From a virus, in IMG/VR virus record IMGVR_UViG_3300045740_000163, positions 1-64,000 of that record: a DNA stretch of 64,000 nt. The stretch is one strand, 5' to 3'. Shown in pieces: positions 40,595 to 49,490 of the stretch. Under the pieces are notes generated by a model. It searched no databases and had not been told where the DNA came from. It saw only the letters and a program-made list of their open reading frames with translations. Every line of letters begins with the position of its first letter. Position 1 is the stretch's first letter. The position numbers and the translations under genes were made by a program.

Positions 40595-40890
40595 AACCCT
40601 TCGCTCGTTACAATCCACGCGAAGTTTCCTGTACTACATTTCTTATCTTTCTTGCTGTCGGGGAGTCTCACGAGGGACTCCTTCAGACAGACCTAGCTCG
40701 CAAGCTCAACATCCCGAAGTCAAGCGTTAGTCGAAACTGTAGCTTGTTGGATACACAAACTCAGAAGGGTGAACCTGGCATGGGCCTGGTGACCCGAGAG
40801 CCCTGGCACGCAGACCAAAGAGTCAAGCTTGTAAAACTTACAGCTAAAGGTCGTGAATTGTTTGATGAAATTCACAGCCGCTTAGGTTAA
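40576..40890 (+). CDS. MarR-family winged-helix regulator
   Basis: 104 residues. LIFLAVGESHEGLLQTDLAR and LNIPKSSVSRNCSLLD form the helix-turn-helix; GLVTREPWHADQRVKLVKLT is the beta wing, and TAKGRELFDEI the usual final helix. MarR proteins bind palindromic operators. Inverted repeats at 41437 and 43382 are possible local targets. Confidence 0.8.
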   Translation: MLSRVIEPFARYNPREVSCTTFLIFLAVGESHEGLLQTDLARKLNIPKSSVSRNCSLLDTQTQKGEPGMGLVTREPWHADQRVKLVKLTAKGRELFDEIHSRLG

Positions 40891-40908
40891 TCTCACTGGA
40901 GTCTCTTG

Positions 40909-41430
40909 ATGTCTGTGGTCTTACCTGACTGGCGGATCAAATCTCTATGCGAAGAAGGGATGATCACTCCCTTTGATCCCACGCTGGTCAACCCAGCAAG
41001 TTTAGATGTGACTCTCGGCACTAACCTTTACGTCGAGACGGAGAAAGGTGGGCTCCTGCCTAAGGACATCTCGGAGAACACGAGAAATAACCCTTATCTC
41101 CTGATGCCTAATGAGTTTGTCTTAGCTGAGACGTCGGAAGTATTTAACATCCCTGACTTCATTAGCGCACAGTTTGTGCTTAAGTCTTCTCTCGCTCGCG
41201 CAGGCTTGGAACATCTTCTTGCCGGCTACATCGATCCAGGCTTTCACGATTCTGTTTTAACTCTTGAGTTCAAGAACGCTAAACAATTCAGTCCCTTTCC
41301 GATGTGGCCCGGTATGCGCTGTGGTCAGATCGTGTTCACTGAGATGACTGATGTTCCTCAAGCTAGCTACAGGTACACTGGTCGATACAATCATGATGCA
41401 AAGGTAAGCAGATCGAAAGGTATTCTGTAA
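40909..41430 (+). CDS. dcd: dCTP deaminase / dUTPase-like enzyme
   Basis: 173 residues from ATG 40909, with GGAG upstream (TTG at 40906 rejected). Trimeric Dcd/Dut fold motifs: NPASLDVTLG (28-37), KSSLARAGL (92-100), AGYIDPGFHDSVLTLEF (105-121; the catalytic Glu is in TLEF), and a C-terminal GRYNHD segment. It converts dCTP to dUTP, feeding thymidylate synthesis by the ThyX encoded at 60773-61471. Confidence 0.85.
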   Translation: MSVVLPDWRIKSLCEEGMITPFDPTLVNPASLDVTLGTNLYVETEKGGLLPKDISENTRNNPYLLMPNEFVLAETSEVFNIPDFISAQFVLKSSLARAGLEHLLAGYIDPGFHDSVLTLEFKNAKQFSPFPMWPGMRCGQIVFTEMTDVPQASYRYTGRYNHDAKVSRSKGIL

Positions 41431-41436
41431 CTCACT

Positions 41437-41454
41437 GGATCTCATACGAGATCC
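41437..41454. promoter_or_regulatory. Inverted repeat GATCTC-N4-GAGATC
   Basis: GGATCTC/GAGATCC around ATAC. It lies just after dcd and before the AAA+/VWA module, so it could be a weak terminator or an operator; a similar element is at 43382. Confidence 0.5.
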
Positions 41455-41596
41455 TTTGAGTCTTAGGTGAGAAAGATAAAAGTATTTAAGTGTGTCTAAG
41501 TTTGTTGCTAATCTTACTTATAGAAAAAGTTTTCTTATTAAGAAAAGTTGCACTTACTAGCTCAGGGTATGCACAGGATAAATACCTGGAGAGGGG

Positions 41597-41625
41597 TTGA
41601 CACTGTGCTTTGAACGATGTACATT
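41597..41625 (+). promoter_or_regulatory. Sigma70 promoter of the AAA+/VWA module
   Basis: TTGACA (41597-41602), a 17-nt spacer and TACATT (41620-41625), 58 bp before ATG 41683. Confidence 0.75.
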
Positions 41626-41682
41626 GCTCTGCATGGGCGGCACCGGCCCCAAACGTGGTGCGGAACCATCGCATAACATCAC

Positions 41683-42108
41683 ATGACTAAGATCACTACA
41701 CAAGCTTTAGTTAATCAAGGACGCATCAGTGCTGAGCGTTATGACTCCTGCGACACAGCTTTAACTGAGTTGAATGACAGCTTTGGCGTCGAGTACGAAG
41801 CATCAAAAAGCAACCTGAACTCGATGCTTTGGCAGGCAGACACAAACGAGATTGATCTCTCAGTATTCCAAGGAGAAGATTCTCTTTTTAAGTTTCCTGA
41901 GTTCAAAACCAACATCGTGGTGAGGATTGATCGCATCCCCACGCCGCATCAAAAGATCGACAAGCTCGATGACAAGATCGCTGATCTAGAGCTCAAGCTC
42001 AAGCTTGCCAAGGCTGAGCGCAAGGCACTGATCGAGCAGCTAATTCTCAAGGGTCAGGTCGATCTTCTGACTGACAAAATCACCGCCGTCTTCCGTCGCC
42101 TCAAGTGA
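41683..42108 (+). CDS. Module protein with C-terminal coiled coil
   Basis: 141 residues: alpha/beta N-terminal half (LSVFQGEDSLFKFPEFKTNI) and a Lys/Glu/Leu coiled coil (LDDKIADLELKLKLAKAERK). It is the first gene of the unit with DUF3150-like, MoxR and VWA genes; 2 bp separate it from the next start. Probably a partner of that complex. Confidence 0.6.
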   Translation: MTKITTQALVNQGRISAERYDSCDTALTELNDSFGVEYEASKSNLNSMLWQADTNEIDLSVFQGEDSLFKFPEFKTNIVVRIDRIPTPHQKIDKLDDKIADLELKLKLAKAERKALIEQLILKGQVDLLTDKITAVFRRLK

Positions 42109-42110
42109 TC

Positions 42111-43322
42111 ATGAACACCGACAAGATCTTTTTGCTTCACTGCTCTGTTAGTGCTTCAGTTCGGCAGAGCACGCAGATCAAGATGGCTGATCTTCAGCTG
42201 CCAAACTCTGTGATCGACGTTCTTGAGAAGCAGCAATCCGTTTCTGTGCGGCCCACTCTTTCAGGCAAACTAAAAGATTTCCTGAACCTGCTGCGTATAG
42301 AACAACGGAAGTTGTATGACGAATGCACAATCCATAATGGTGATGTGCACTTCCTCCACGAGGATTACTTTGAGGAAGCTATGGAGCGCATCGCCAAGAT
42401 TCGTTCTGATGCCAACTCTTACAACGAGCAACTCAATGAACTGTGGTTGCAGGAATACACTAGGTGGAGCAACACTGTTGAAGGATTTCTTGAGCCTCTC
42501 TTCCGTGATGACCCTGAAGGTTTCAAGCTGGCGAAGGAAGCTTATTTAACTATCTTTCCTACCAAGCAGGAGTTTGAGAATCCGATTCAGGTGTTCGTGG
42601 TCGGGCCGAATCCTGTAAGCATGGTTGTCTCTGAGAGCAAAGAAGAGCACTCAATCTCATCTGCGATCCAAGAAGCTGCGATCTTCAACACCACGCAAGT
42701 GTTGGAAGCTGCTCGTGAAAGCGCAGCCGATCGAGCACTAGCTAAAGCGGCCGAGCTTATTGATGATCTCGATGTTCGTGTGTCCAGCAAGGTGGGTGAA
42801 CGTCAGACCGGCGGCACCAAGCGCCGAGGATCTTGGCAGATCACTGCAGAAACTTTGCAGCTAATCACCAGACACTGCCCTGGCTTTGAGAATCTCTCAA
42901 AGCTATCAGACGATCTACTTGAGGTTGGTGTACGTCTTCAATCCGAATCCGCCAAGATAAAGAATCAGGCGTTTAAGGATTACACGGACATCAAGGCAGA
43001 GATCCGGAGTGAGCTACAAGCAATTGTAGACTCGCGAAGTTCTTCTAATGGCTTGGAGTCTCTTAAAAGATCCTTGGCACTCTCGGGCACGTACCGAGAT
43101 TTGCTTGGCAAGATCACCAGCGCTGAAAACCAGGAGCAGCTCGATGAGCTTTACCACGAGCTTCAGATTGAAAAAGATGTGTATCACCAGCGAGCCAAGC
43201 ACCTACAAACGTTGTTCGATCAGCGTCTTGAACTTGTTAAAGCTCAAGCCGTGGGCCTGGACGACTTGATTGATGAAGTTAAATCAATTGAAGCGGAGAC
43301 TACGGATGACCTTGACTTCTAG
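42111..43322 (+). CDS. DUF3150-like protein
   Basis: 403 residues from ATG 42111. Mostly helical: N-terminal NTDKIFLLHCSVSASVRQST, a region with Trp-rich helix (LWLQEYTRWSNTVEGF), Ala/Glu coiled coils, and an acidic end DDLDF. I associate this layout and its position just before MoxR and VWA genes with DUF3150 proteins of phages and plasmids, whose function is unknown. It probably works with the ATPase as adaptor or substrate. Confidence 0.6.
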   Translation: MNTDKIFLLHCSVSASVRQSTQIKMADLQLPNSVIDVLEKQQSVSVRPTLSGKLKDFLNLLRIEQRKLYDECTIHNGDVHFLHEDYFEEAMERIAKIRSDANSYNEQLNELWLQEYTRWSNTVEGFLEPLFRDDPEGFKLAKEAYLTIFPTKQEFENPIQVFVVGPNPVSMVVSESKEEHSISSAIQEAAIFNTTQVLEAARESAADRALAKAAELIDDLDVRVSSKVGERQTGGTKRRGSWQITAETLQLITRHCPGFENLSKLSDDLLEVGVRLQSESAKIKNQAFKDYTDIKAEIRSELQAIVDSRSSSNGLESLKRSLALSGTYRDLLGKITSAENQEQLDELYHELQIEKDVYHQRAKHLQTLFDQRLELVKAQAVGLDDLIDEVKSIEAETTDDLDF

Positions 43323-43381
43323 ATTCAGTCTTAAAGATCTTGTTTTTCTACGCGTCAACAACAGTCTAAGTAAAGGCTATA

Positions 43382-43399
43382 GATCTCGAAAACGAGATC
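43382..43399. promoter_or_regulatory. Inverted repeat GATCTCG-AAAA-CGAGATC
   Basis: Perfect 7-bp arms in the 120-bp gap before the MoxR gene, resembling the element at 41437-41454. Candidate operator or RNA hairpin. Confidence 0.5.
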
Positions 43400-43442
43400 G
43401 TTTAAAGAAACTACTCAACTGCATCTTCACTATCTTCGACTA

Positions 43443-44627
43443 ATGAACGACAAACTTTTTGCTCAGCTTCAGAACTTTCGCTCCAGCCTCAACACTGTTT
43501 TTCTTGAGCGTGAAGATGTCATTGATGGGTTGCTCGCTTCCCTGATCACCAAGCAGAATAGTTTTCTGTTTGGTATGCCTGGTACCGGTAAGTCTGAACT
43601 GGTGCGAGCAGTATCAAATGGTTTTAAAGGATCACACTTCTTTGGCTATTTACTTTCACCCACAACAGATCCCTCTGAGCTGTTCGGTCCAGTCGCAGTC
43701 TCCAAACTGCTGAAAGATGAATACGTTCGTGATGTCAAAGGGTATCTCCCAAGCGCCAACATCGCATTCCTTGACGAGCTGTTTCGTGGCAGCTCAGCTG
43801 TTCTCAATTCACTGCTTACGATTCTCAACGAACGTACTTTTAACAACGGACGGGATGTCATTGAGACCCCGATCCAATCCATCGTTGCTGCAACTAATAG
43901 CTTTCCTCAAGAAGAATCACTTCAAGCTTTCTGCGACCGATTCCTCTTCAGGCCCACAGTGGATCTTCTAAAGAAACCAGCTTCCAAACGCCAGCTTGAT
44001 GCGTGGGCTCTTGGTATTAAGGAACGCCCAACCGCAACGTCAGAACTCACCTTCGAAGATTTACAAACTCTCCAGCAGGAAGTTACATCTGTCCAAGCAA
44101 GCGATGAGTTTCTCGATTCGTTTACTCAGGTAATTGATCTACTCGCAACCAGAGGTATCACCATTAGTGATCGCCGTCGCGTTCAGATTCTGAAGTTCTT
44201 GCGAGGCTGGGCGATCGTACAAGGTGATGAAGAGCTGTACCCGGAACATCTTCATCGTTCTCTTGTTCACATCGTTTATCAAACGACAGACGATGTACAG
44301 TCCATCAAGGATGTGTTAGAGCAAGTAGTACCTACTGCTGAAAAACTTCTTGAAAGTATCAAGCGGGCTCACAACGGAATCCTTACGGAATACCACGCCG
44401 TCCACGCTCAAGAATCTAAGAGTGTAGATGATCTGAATCGTCTTGTAGGGAAGCTCCGCAAGATGCACCGAGACCTTGATACTTTAAATAACAAGCTGGA
44501 TAACATTCTCGAATCTGGTCAGTACAGAATCTCAGCTCACGCTCGACAGACAGCAACCAAACTCGCTCAAGCAATTGAGTCGTCATCACAATCAGTAGCT
44601 AGCTCTATCTCAAACATCTCCTCATGA
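43443..44627 (+). CDS. MoxR-family AAA+ ATPase
   Basis: 394 residues. Walker A GMPGTGKS (44-51), Walker B IAFLDELF (107-114), sensor 1 IVAATNSF (147-154) and an FLFRPTVDLL segment typical of MoxR/RavA. The C-terminal ~120 residues are coiled coil. MoxR ATPases act with VWA proteins as remodelling chaperones (RavA-ViaA, CbbQ-CbbO, CobS-CobT). The next gene is exactly such a VWA protein, overlapping by 4 bp. Confidence 0.88.
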   Translation: MNDKLFAQLQNFRSSLNTVFLEREDVIDGLLASLITKQNSFLFGMPGTGKSELVRAVSNGFKGSHFFGYLLSPTTDPSELFGPVAVSKLLKDEYVRDVKGYLPSANIAFLDELFRGSSAVLNSLLTILNERTFNNGRDVIETPIQSIVAATNSFPQEESLQAFCDRFLFRPTVDLLKKPASKRQLDAWALGIKERPTATSELTFEDLQTLQQEVTSVQASDEFLDSFTQVIDLLATRGITISDRRRVQILKFLRGWAIVQGDEELYPEHLHRSLVHIVYQTTDDVQSIKDVLEQVVPTAEKLLESIKRAHNGILTEYHAVHAQESKSVDDLNRLVGKLRKMHRDLDTLNNKLDNILESGQYRISAHARQTATKLAQAIESSSQSVASSISNISS

Positions 44628-46165
44628 AAACCAACACCGAGTTCCTCCGCCTTGTAAACAACGATCCTCTTGTACTAGCGGTCTCTGCTCTGTCTGACTT
44701 TTTGTGGGATGACTTTATTCGAGATGCTCGTCCTATCGTCAAGTACATCGAAGATCGCTACAACATCCGTCAGCTGTCTCGCTTTGGGAAAGAGCTGTTC
44801 GATTTTCTATACAACGGCGGACAGGTAACTACGGTCATCACTTTGGATGAAGCCGAAACTTACTTCCGAGCAAAACAAAACGGCCAAAACCCTGAACTGC
44901 CTAAGAACTACAAGCCTGAATATGCGTTCTGGGTAAATCTGTTCATTCAGATTTGCGAGTCGCCTGCTTGGCCACGGCTCGTATCCCTTTCAGTTGGAGA
45001 TCAGTTCACTGCAGGTAATAACGCTATCAACGTCCTGAATGAGCTAAGCGAGGTTATCGATAAGCAGATCGAGCAGGGTTTTATCGATGCTCACATGCTT
45101 GCTGATGCTGGGCAAGAGTTACAGAACATACGAGAACAGTTCATGCAAGCTAAGGCTCGCGGTGACCTTGCCAAGGCTGCGGAACTTCGCCAAAAGGGTA
45201 AAGAACTCGGTCAACAGATCGAACAGGCCATGCAAGAAGCTGCAGAAAACATGCAGCCTCAGGTGGGTAAAGCTGTCGACCGGGCTCATCAGACTGCTAA
45301 AGATGTTCAAGATGCTATGAGTCAGTTGGCTGGCTCGGAAGCAGGAAAAGGTCTTGCTCTCAACGACATAGCACAAAAACGAAACCTAGCTCGTAAACTC
45401 TCAGCCAACCCTGGGTTACGCGAACTGGTCCGTCGACTGGGTGCATTCAGGCAAGCTTGGGCGGATCGCAAGCGTGCTCGCAAAGGCCGTTCAAACTACA
45501 GCGACATCGTAGGAGCCAAGTTCTCGGATGAAGTGATTAAAGCTTTCCCTGCCGAAATCGCTCTTGCTGCCACAGAGCATGGTCGCGCTTTGTTCGCCCT
45601 GAAATACAGCCAGAAAACGTTACTCACAAAAGACTACGAAGCAAAGATCAAGGAACTCGATAAAGGTCCTGTCGTTATGTACATCGATATCAGTGGCTCG
45701 ATGGCTGGTGAGTCTGAGCTGTGGTCGAAAGCACTTGCTTACGTCGTTGCGGAAGAGTGCTTAAAGCAGAACCGGGCTACTCATATTCACTTGTTCGACA
45801 CCGTAATTCAAAAGAGTATTCATCTCGATAAGAACAGAAGTGACAACGAACGTCTTCTTAACTTTGTTCTCAGCTGGACCACACGCGGTGGTACGTCGTT
45901 TTGCTCTGTAATCGATCATGCCTTAAGTAAGGTAAACCATGTCGACAAAGCTGACATTTTGATGATTACTGATGGTAACGCTGAAGTGTCTGACCCTTTC
46001 ATCAGACGCCTAAATGCTTTCAAGCAAGAACACGGAGTCCAATGGAACAGCTTTTGTATCGGAAAGAAATCACGTGTGCTGAGTCAATTCAGTGATGCTG
46101 TGCACACTGTAGATCCTTCAGACGACTTTAGTAGTGCAGAACTGTTCCAAAACGCTTTAAACTAA
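44624..46165 (+). CDS. VWA (CoxE/CobT-like) protein, MoxR partner
   Basis: 513 residues. Helical N-terminal ~330 residues with a coiled coil at about 150-225, then a von Willebrand factor A domain whose MIDAS is complete: DISGSMAG (about 353-360), the Thr in RGGTSFCS, and MITDGN. Metal binding should therefore be intact. Start overlaps the MoxR stop (ATGA). Together they probably form a substrate-remodelling machine as in RavA-ViaA. Confidence 0.85.
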   Translation: MKTNTEFLRLVNNDPLVLAVSALSDFLWDDFIRDARPIVKYIEDRYNIRQLSRFGKELFDFLYNGGQVTTVITLDEAETYFRAKQNGQNPELPKNYKPEYAFWVNLFIQICESPAWPRLVSLSVGDQFTAGNNAINVLNELSEVIDKQIEQGFIDAHMLADAGQELQNIREQFMQAKARGDLAKAAELRQKGKELGQQIEQAMQEAAENMQPQVGKAVDRAHQTAKDVQDAMSQLAGSEAGKGLALNDIAQKRNLARKLSANPGLRELVRRLGAFRQAWADRKRARKGRSNYSDIVGAKFSDEVIKAFPAEIALAATEHGRALFALKYSQKTLLTKDYEAKIKELDKGPVVMYIDISGSMAGESELWSKALAYVVAEECLKQNRATHIHLFDTVIQKSIHLDKNRSDNERLLNFVLSWTTRGGTSFCSVIDHALSKVNHVDKADILMITDGNAEVSDPFIRRLNAFKQEHGVQWNSFCIGKKSRVLSQFSDAVHTVDPSDDFSSAELFQNALN

Positions 46166-46181
46166 CCTGGTCTTTTTGAAC

Positions 46182-46220
46182 ATGCGGAGTAGATTGAGGG
46201 TCGTCGACTACTCCCCGCAT
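46182..46220 (+). promoter_or_regulatory. Hairpin covering a start codon
   Basis: ATGCGGAGTAG (46182-46192) pairs with CTACT...CCGCAT (46208-46220) with a CC bulge. The 3' arm includes the first two bases of ATG 46219. Confidence 0.6.
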
Positions 46221-46647
46221 GGATAGACGAACTGAAGCAGCGGCAATCCGAAAATTAGAGGCTGAGTACTCGCCTGCCACGGAGAGATTTGAACTCGAAG
46301 ACTGGTTAGCTCAACAGTTGTTCGAAACTTATCACAACATAAATGAAGGTAACGCAGAACTATTTAAGTTCAGGGAGGCGGTAATTCTTTATGTTCCATC
46401 TACAGAATTGATCAACGCTACAAGACTAATCGGCAGCGACATAACAGAACATTGTGTTCTACTCAGCGGATTCTTATACAAAAATTATGGAGTAAAAAAA
46501 CTAGGAAACAAAGCTGACGTTGAGATGGAGCTTATGCTTAGCGAGTTTGATTTTGAATTAATGGCACTTCAGATAGCTGACGACTTGATTGCGTGGTACG
46601 ACAATATGAGCTTAGTGAACGATGTGCTTTCAGTGTACAGTAAATGA
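46219..46647 (+). CDS. Helical acidic protein, unknown
   Basis: 142 residues, helical: RTEAAAIRKLEAEYSPATER, LEDWLAQQLFETYHNI, then MELMLSEFDFELMALQIADD. Its start codon is in a hairpin stem, so translation may be controlled. It is the last gene before a gap leading to 46729. Possible accessory to the AAA+/VWA module. Confidence 0.55.
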   Translation: MDRRTEAAAIRKLEAEYSPATERFELEDWLAQQLFETYHNINEGNAELFKFREAVILYVPSTELINATRLIGSDITEHCVLLSGFLYKNYGVKKLGNKADVEMELMLSEFDFELMALQIADDLIAWYDNMSLVNDVLSVYSK

Positions 46648-46728
46648 CGGAAACCTTAAGATAAACTGAAGTCCTCTTGCTTCCAAGCATTGGAACGATA
46701 GTCTCTACTCGTTCCGCTTCACTTCAAC

Positions 46729-47541
46729 GTGAACTTCAAATTCAAAATCGGCGAGACGACTCTCGACAACAATGAGGCAAAAGCTCTTCTGAACGCGGCC
46801 GGCCGAAACCAAGCAATCGTTGTGGACATCGCTGACCACATCGACCCGACAATGATTGATGCAAAAAAGCTGTTCTCAATCAGCGTAGAGACCAAGAACC
46901 CTACCCTTGCATCTCTGGCAGCTCGGTTCGCAATTGAGGGAGTCGAAACCCCTAAGAAAAGAACTTACAACCGAACAGACGCCAACAGGATCTCGCGGAT
47001 CGAGCCGACCACAAGCATCAATGCACCAGATGAAGCTATCGAGGCTCTGTGCAAGATGACAAGCCTCAAGGCAATTGGGGCGGCGATGATTCTTGATGGG
47101 ATTTGCGACGGAAACAGTCGGACTCTGCGTCAGATCGCTACCAGCTGCGTAAATAACATGGCTTATCGCGGCTCAGTAAGTCCGGATTCCCAGTGCTTCA
47201 TGGGCTTCTGTAAGGATGGTGAAGGGCACTACCGGACGCTGAATCAGGGGCCGAACGTCCCTAGAAGTGCTTGCTACCACGCGTCTCCGATGTACACAGC
47301 TATCCGTGATGGCGCTGCTCTTCTTAAAGAATGGGGCCTGCTTGAGATGAAAGAGATCATCGAGTTCGGAAGTAAGGACAAGGTGCTCAACGAAAACAGC
47401 AAGCGGCTCCGTCGCACCGTTTACGCTGTTGCACCTACAGCCATGGGTCAGAAGGTAGCCCGCGAGTGGGGAGACATTAAAGATTTCATTAGTCGTCGTT
47501 GGAGCACCCGCATTCGGGAGCGGAACGCTTACGCTGCATAA
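46729..47541 (+). CDS. Putative DNA-binding protein, unknown family
   Basis: 270 residues from GTG 46729; no Shine-Dalgarno is visible. It has a beta start (NFKFKIGETTLDNNEAKALL), a basic middle (KKRTYNRTDANRISRIEP), a mixed central region with several Cys, and a winged-helix-like C-terminus (TVYAVAPTAMGQKVAREWGD). It ends before a strong terminator, directly upstream of polA. A replication or regulation role is plausible. Confidence 0.6.
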   Translation: MNFKFKIGETTLDNNEAKALLNAAGRNQAIVVDIADHIDPTMIDAKKLFSISVETKNPTLASLAARFAIEGVETPKKRTYNRTDANRISRIEPTTSINAPDEAIEALCKMTSLKAIGAAMILDGICDGNSRTLRQIATSCVNNMAYRGSVSPDSQCFMGFCKDGEGHYRTLNQGPNVPRSACYHASPMYTAIRDGAALLKEWGLLEMKEIIEFGSKDKVLNENSKRLRRTVYAVAPTAMGQKVAREWGDIKDFISRRWSTRIRERNAYAA

Positions 47542-47564
47542 ACTCTTTCCTCGTCAACCCAGTT

Positions 47565-47589
47565 GGGCGTCGAAAGGCGCCCTTTTTTT
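47565..47589 (+). terminator. Intrinsic terminator upstream of polA
   Basis: GGGCGTC/GGCGCCC stem with a GAAA tetraloop, followed by seven T. polA starts 5 bp later, so some readthrough must feed it. Confidence 0.92.
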
Positions 47590-47594
47590 ATCCC

Positions 47595-49490
47595 ATGAAA
47601 ATCTTTTACGCAACTACCCAAGAGCAGTTCAAGCAAGCACTTAATGAACTAACGCAGATACCAAAGATGTGCTTAGACTTCGAAACAACGGGTCTGGACT
47701 CACACGTCTCTAAACCTCGTTTAATTCAACTTTGTACTACCGACGAAAAAATAGAGAATAGGACTGTTTACGTTCTCGATTTATTTAAAGTCCCTGATGT
47801 CACGGGGCTTAAGGAGCTAATTGAAAGTCGTGAAATGCTCCTGGGTCATAATCTTAATTTTGACTTACAGTTTCTTTTATCTTTAGGTATCGATTACAAA
47901 GGAAAAATCTTTGATACTTACATTGCAGAGCGCTGCCTACGAGCTGGGTTTAAGGAGAAAAAGGTTTCCCCGAAATTACAAAAGCCTTATTTCGATGACG
48001 TCAGCTGTTCACTAAAAGCTGTAGTGAGTCGGCGTCTTGAATTAGACATCAGTAAAGAACAACAGGTATCTGACTGGAGCAAAGAAGAACTGGATATAGA
48101 ACAGATTGAATATGCTGCAAAAGACGTAGACCTGCTGCCGAAAGTCGCTGCAGATCAACTAAAAGAGCTAGTCGAAGAGTCGCTTATAGACGTTTACTCT
48201 CTTGAATCCAAATGCGTCCGCCCCGTGGCGCGTATGTGTCACAGAGGATTCAACGTTGATGTTAATAAGCTGATCGCATTAAGAAACGCTATACAAGTAA
48301 AGCTGGATGAGGTTACTCTAGAATTCTGCACTAAGCTCGACGCTGCTTTACCACCGGAACTCAAGCTTCCTAGGAGGATTGATGGCTCACTGGCAATCGG
48401 GAAAAACCTTCGAAAAGAATTCAACCCTGGCTCAGGAGTTCAGTGCACAAAGTGTTTCGAAGCACTTGGCGTTGCACTTCCAACAAATCCAGGAACAGGA
48501 AAATCGACACTTAATCAGATACAGCTCGCAGAGTTCGACAGTGACGATCCCTTTCTCAATCTTTACCGTAAGCGCACAAAAATTGAAACGCAGCTGGAAC
48601 ACGCTGAAAAGCTTATTGCAAATATAAATCCTATAACTCATAGAATTCACTCAGGCTACAACCAATACGGAGCGAACTCGGGTCGATTTACCTCTAGCGG
48701 GGCAAAGAAAACTAGCGCAAAAAAAGTTAAGGATCAGTTTGCGATCAACGCTCAACAGATCCCTCGCGATAAAGAATTTCGTGAGTGCTTTGTAACTACT
48801 CCGGGTTATCAGCTAATCATTTGTGACTTCAGCCAAATCGAGTTAAGACTCGGTGCTGAGTTAATTGGAATCCCTCAAATGATTCAGGCGTTTAAGGATG
48901 GACATGATCTACACACAGTTACAGCCAGTTTAATTTACAAGATACCATTAGACGAAGTTCAAAAACACCAGAGGCAAGAAGGAAAAACTCTAAATTTTGC
49001 GTTGTTATATGGAATGGGGTACCGCAAGTACAAAACTTACGCTGCGCAGAGTGGAAAGATAATTTCATTATCTGAGGCTAAAGTCGCCCACGCTGCGTTC
49101 CACAACGCGTATCCTAGGTTGCGCCAATGGCACAGAGAAAGATCTGCGATGGTTGAAGACGGGTGGACTTACGTAAGGACACCCCTAGGCCGTAGGCGTC
49201 TCCTCTCTTACGATGACGCGGTGATGACTGCTTGTGCCAACACACTGATACAAGGAGCCGGAGCTGATATTCTTAAGCTGTCTCTAGCCAAACTCAACCC
49301 TCACCTCGGGGATGAAGCTCACTTAGTTGCTTGTGTTCATGATGAAATTGTTCTCGAAGCTATTACAGAAAAGGTTGAGTACTACAAAGAAGTGCTTGAA
49401 GGCTGTATGAAAGAAGCAGCCGAAACGATCTTAAAAGAAGTCCCTGCTAAAGCAGACGCCAGTTACGGAGATTCTTGGTCTGAAAAATGA
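47595..49490 (+). CDS. polA: Family A DNA polymerase with 3'-5' exonuclease
   Basis: 631 residues from ATG 47595; the longer frame passes through the terminator and is rejected. The 3'-5' exonuclease begins at LDFETTGLDS (27-36), followed by LLGHNLNFDLQFL and YAAKDVDLLPK. The polymerase domain has motif A DFSQIELRLGAE (about 410), motif B RQEGKTLNFALLYGMG (about 458-473) and motif C VHDEIVLE (about 580). No 5'-3' exonuclease domain. The residue equivalent to E. coli Phe762 is Phe, as reported for fast-replicating virulent phages. Confidence 0.93.
   Translation: MKIFYATTQEQFKQALNELTQIPKMCLDFETTGLDSHVSKPRLIQLCTTDEKIENRTVYVLDLFKVPDVTGLKELIESREMLLGHNLNFDLQFLLSLGIDYKGKIFDTYIAERCLRAGFKEKKVSPKLQKPYFDDVSCSLKAVVSRRLELDISKEQQVSDWSKEELDIEQIEYAAKDVDLLPKVAADQLKELVEESLIDVYSLESKCVRPVARMCHRGFNVDVNKLIALRNAIQVKLDEVTLEFCTKLDAALPPELKLPRRIDGSLAIGKNLRKEFNPGSGVQCTKCFEALGVALPTNPGTGKSTLNQIQLAEFDSDDPFLNLYRKRTKIETQLEHAEKLIANINPITHRIHSGYNQYGANSGRFTSSGAKKTSAKKVKDQFAINAQQIPRDKEFRECFVTTPGYQLIICDFSQIELRLGAELIGIPQMIQAFKDGHDLHTVTASLIYKIPLDEVQKHQRQEGKTLNFALLYGMGYRKYKTYAAQSGKIISLSEAKVAHAAFHNAYPRLRQWHRERSAMVEDGWTYVRTPLGRRRLLSYDDAVMTACANTLIQGAGADILKLSLAKLNPHLGDEAHLVACVHDEIVLEAITEKVEYYKEVLEGCMKEAAETILKEVPAKADASYGDSWSEK

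Larger units (their letters stand above)
41431..41682. other. 252-bp regulatory gap
   Basis: No ORF. It holds the inverted repeat at 41437-41454, a promoter at 41597-41625, and a GC-rich leader in which GCACC/GGTGC can pair before the ATG at 41683. Confidence 0.6.

Noticed and set aside
47499-47594. Upstream extension of the polymerase reading frame
   Set aside because: It overlaps the end of the preceding gene and passes through the intrinsic terminator; the ATG at 47595 gives the normal exonuclease start.
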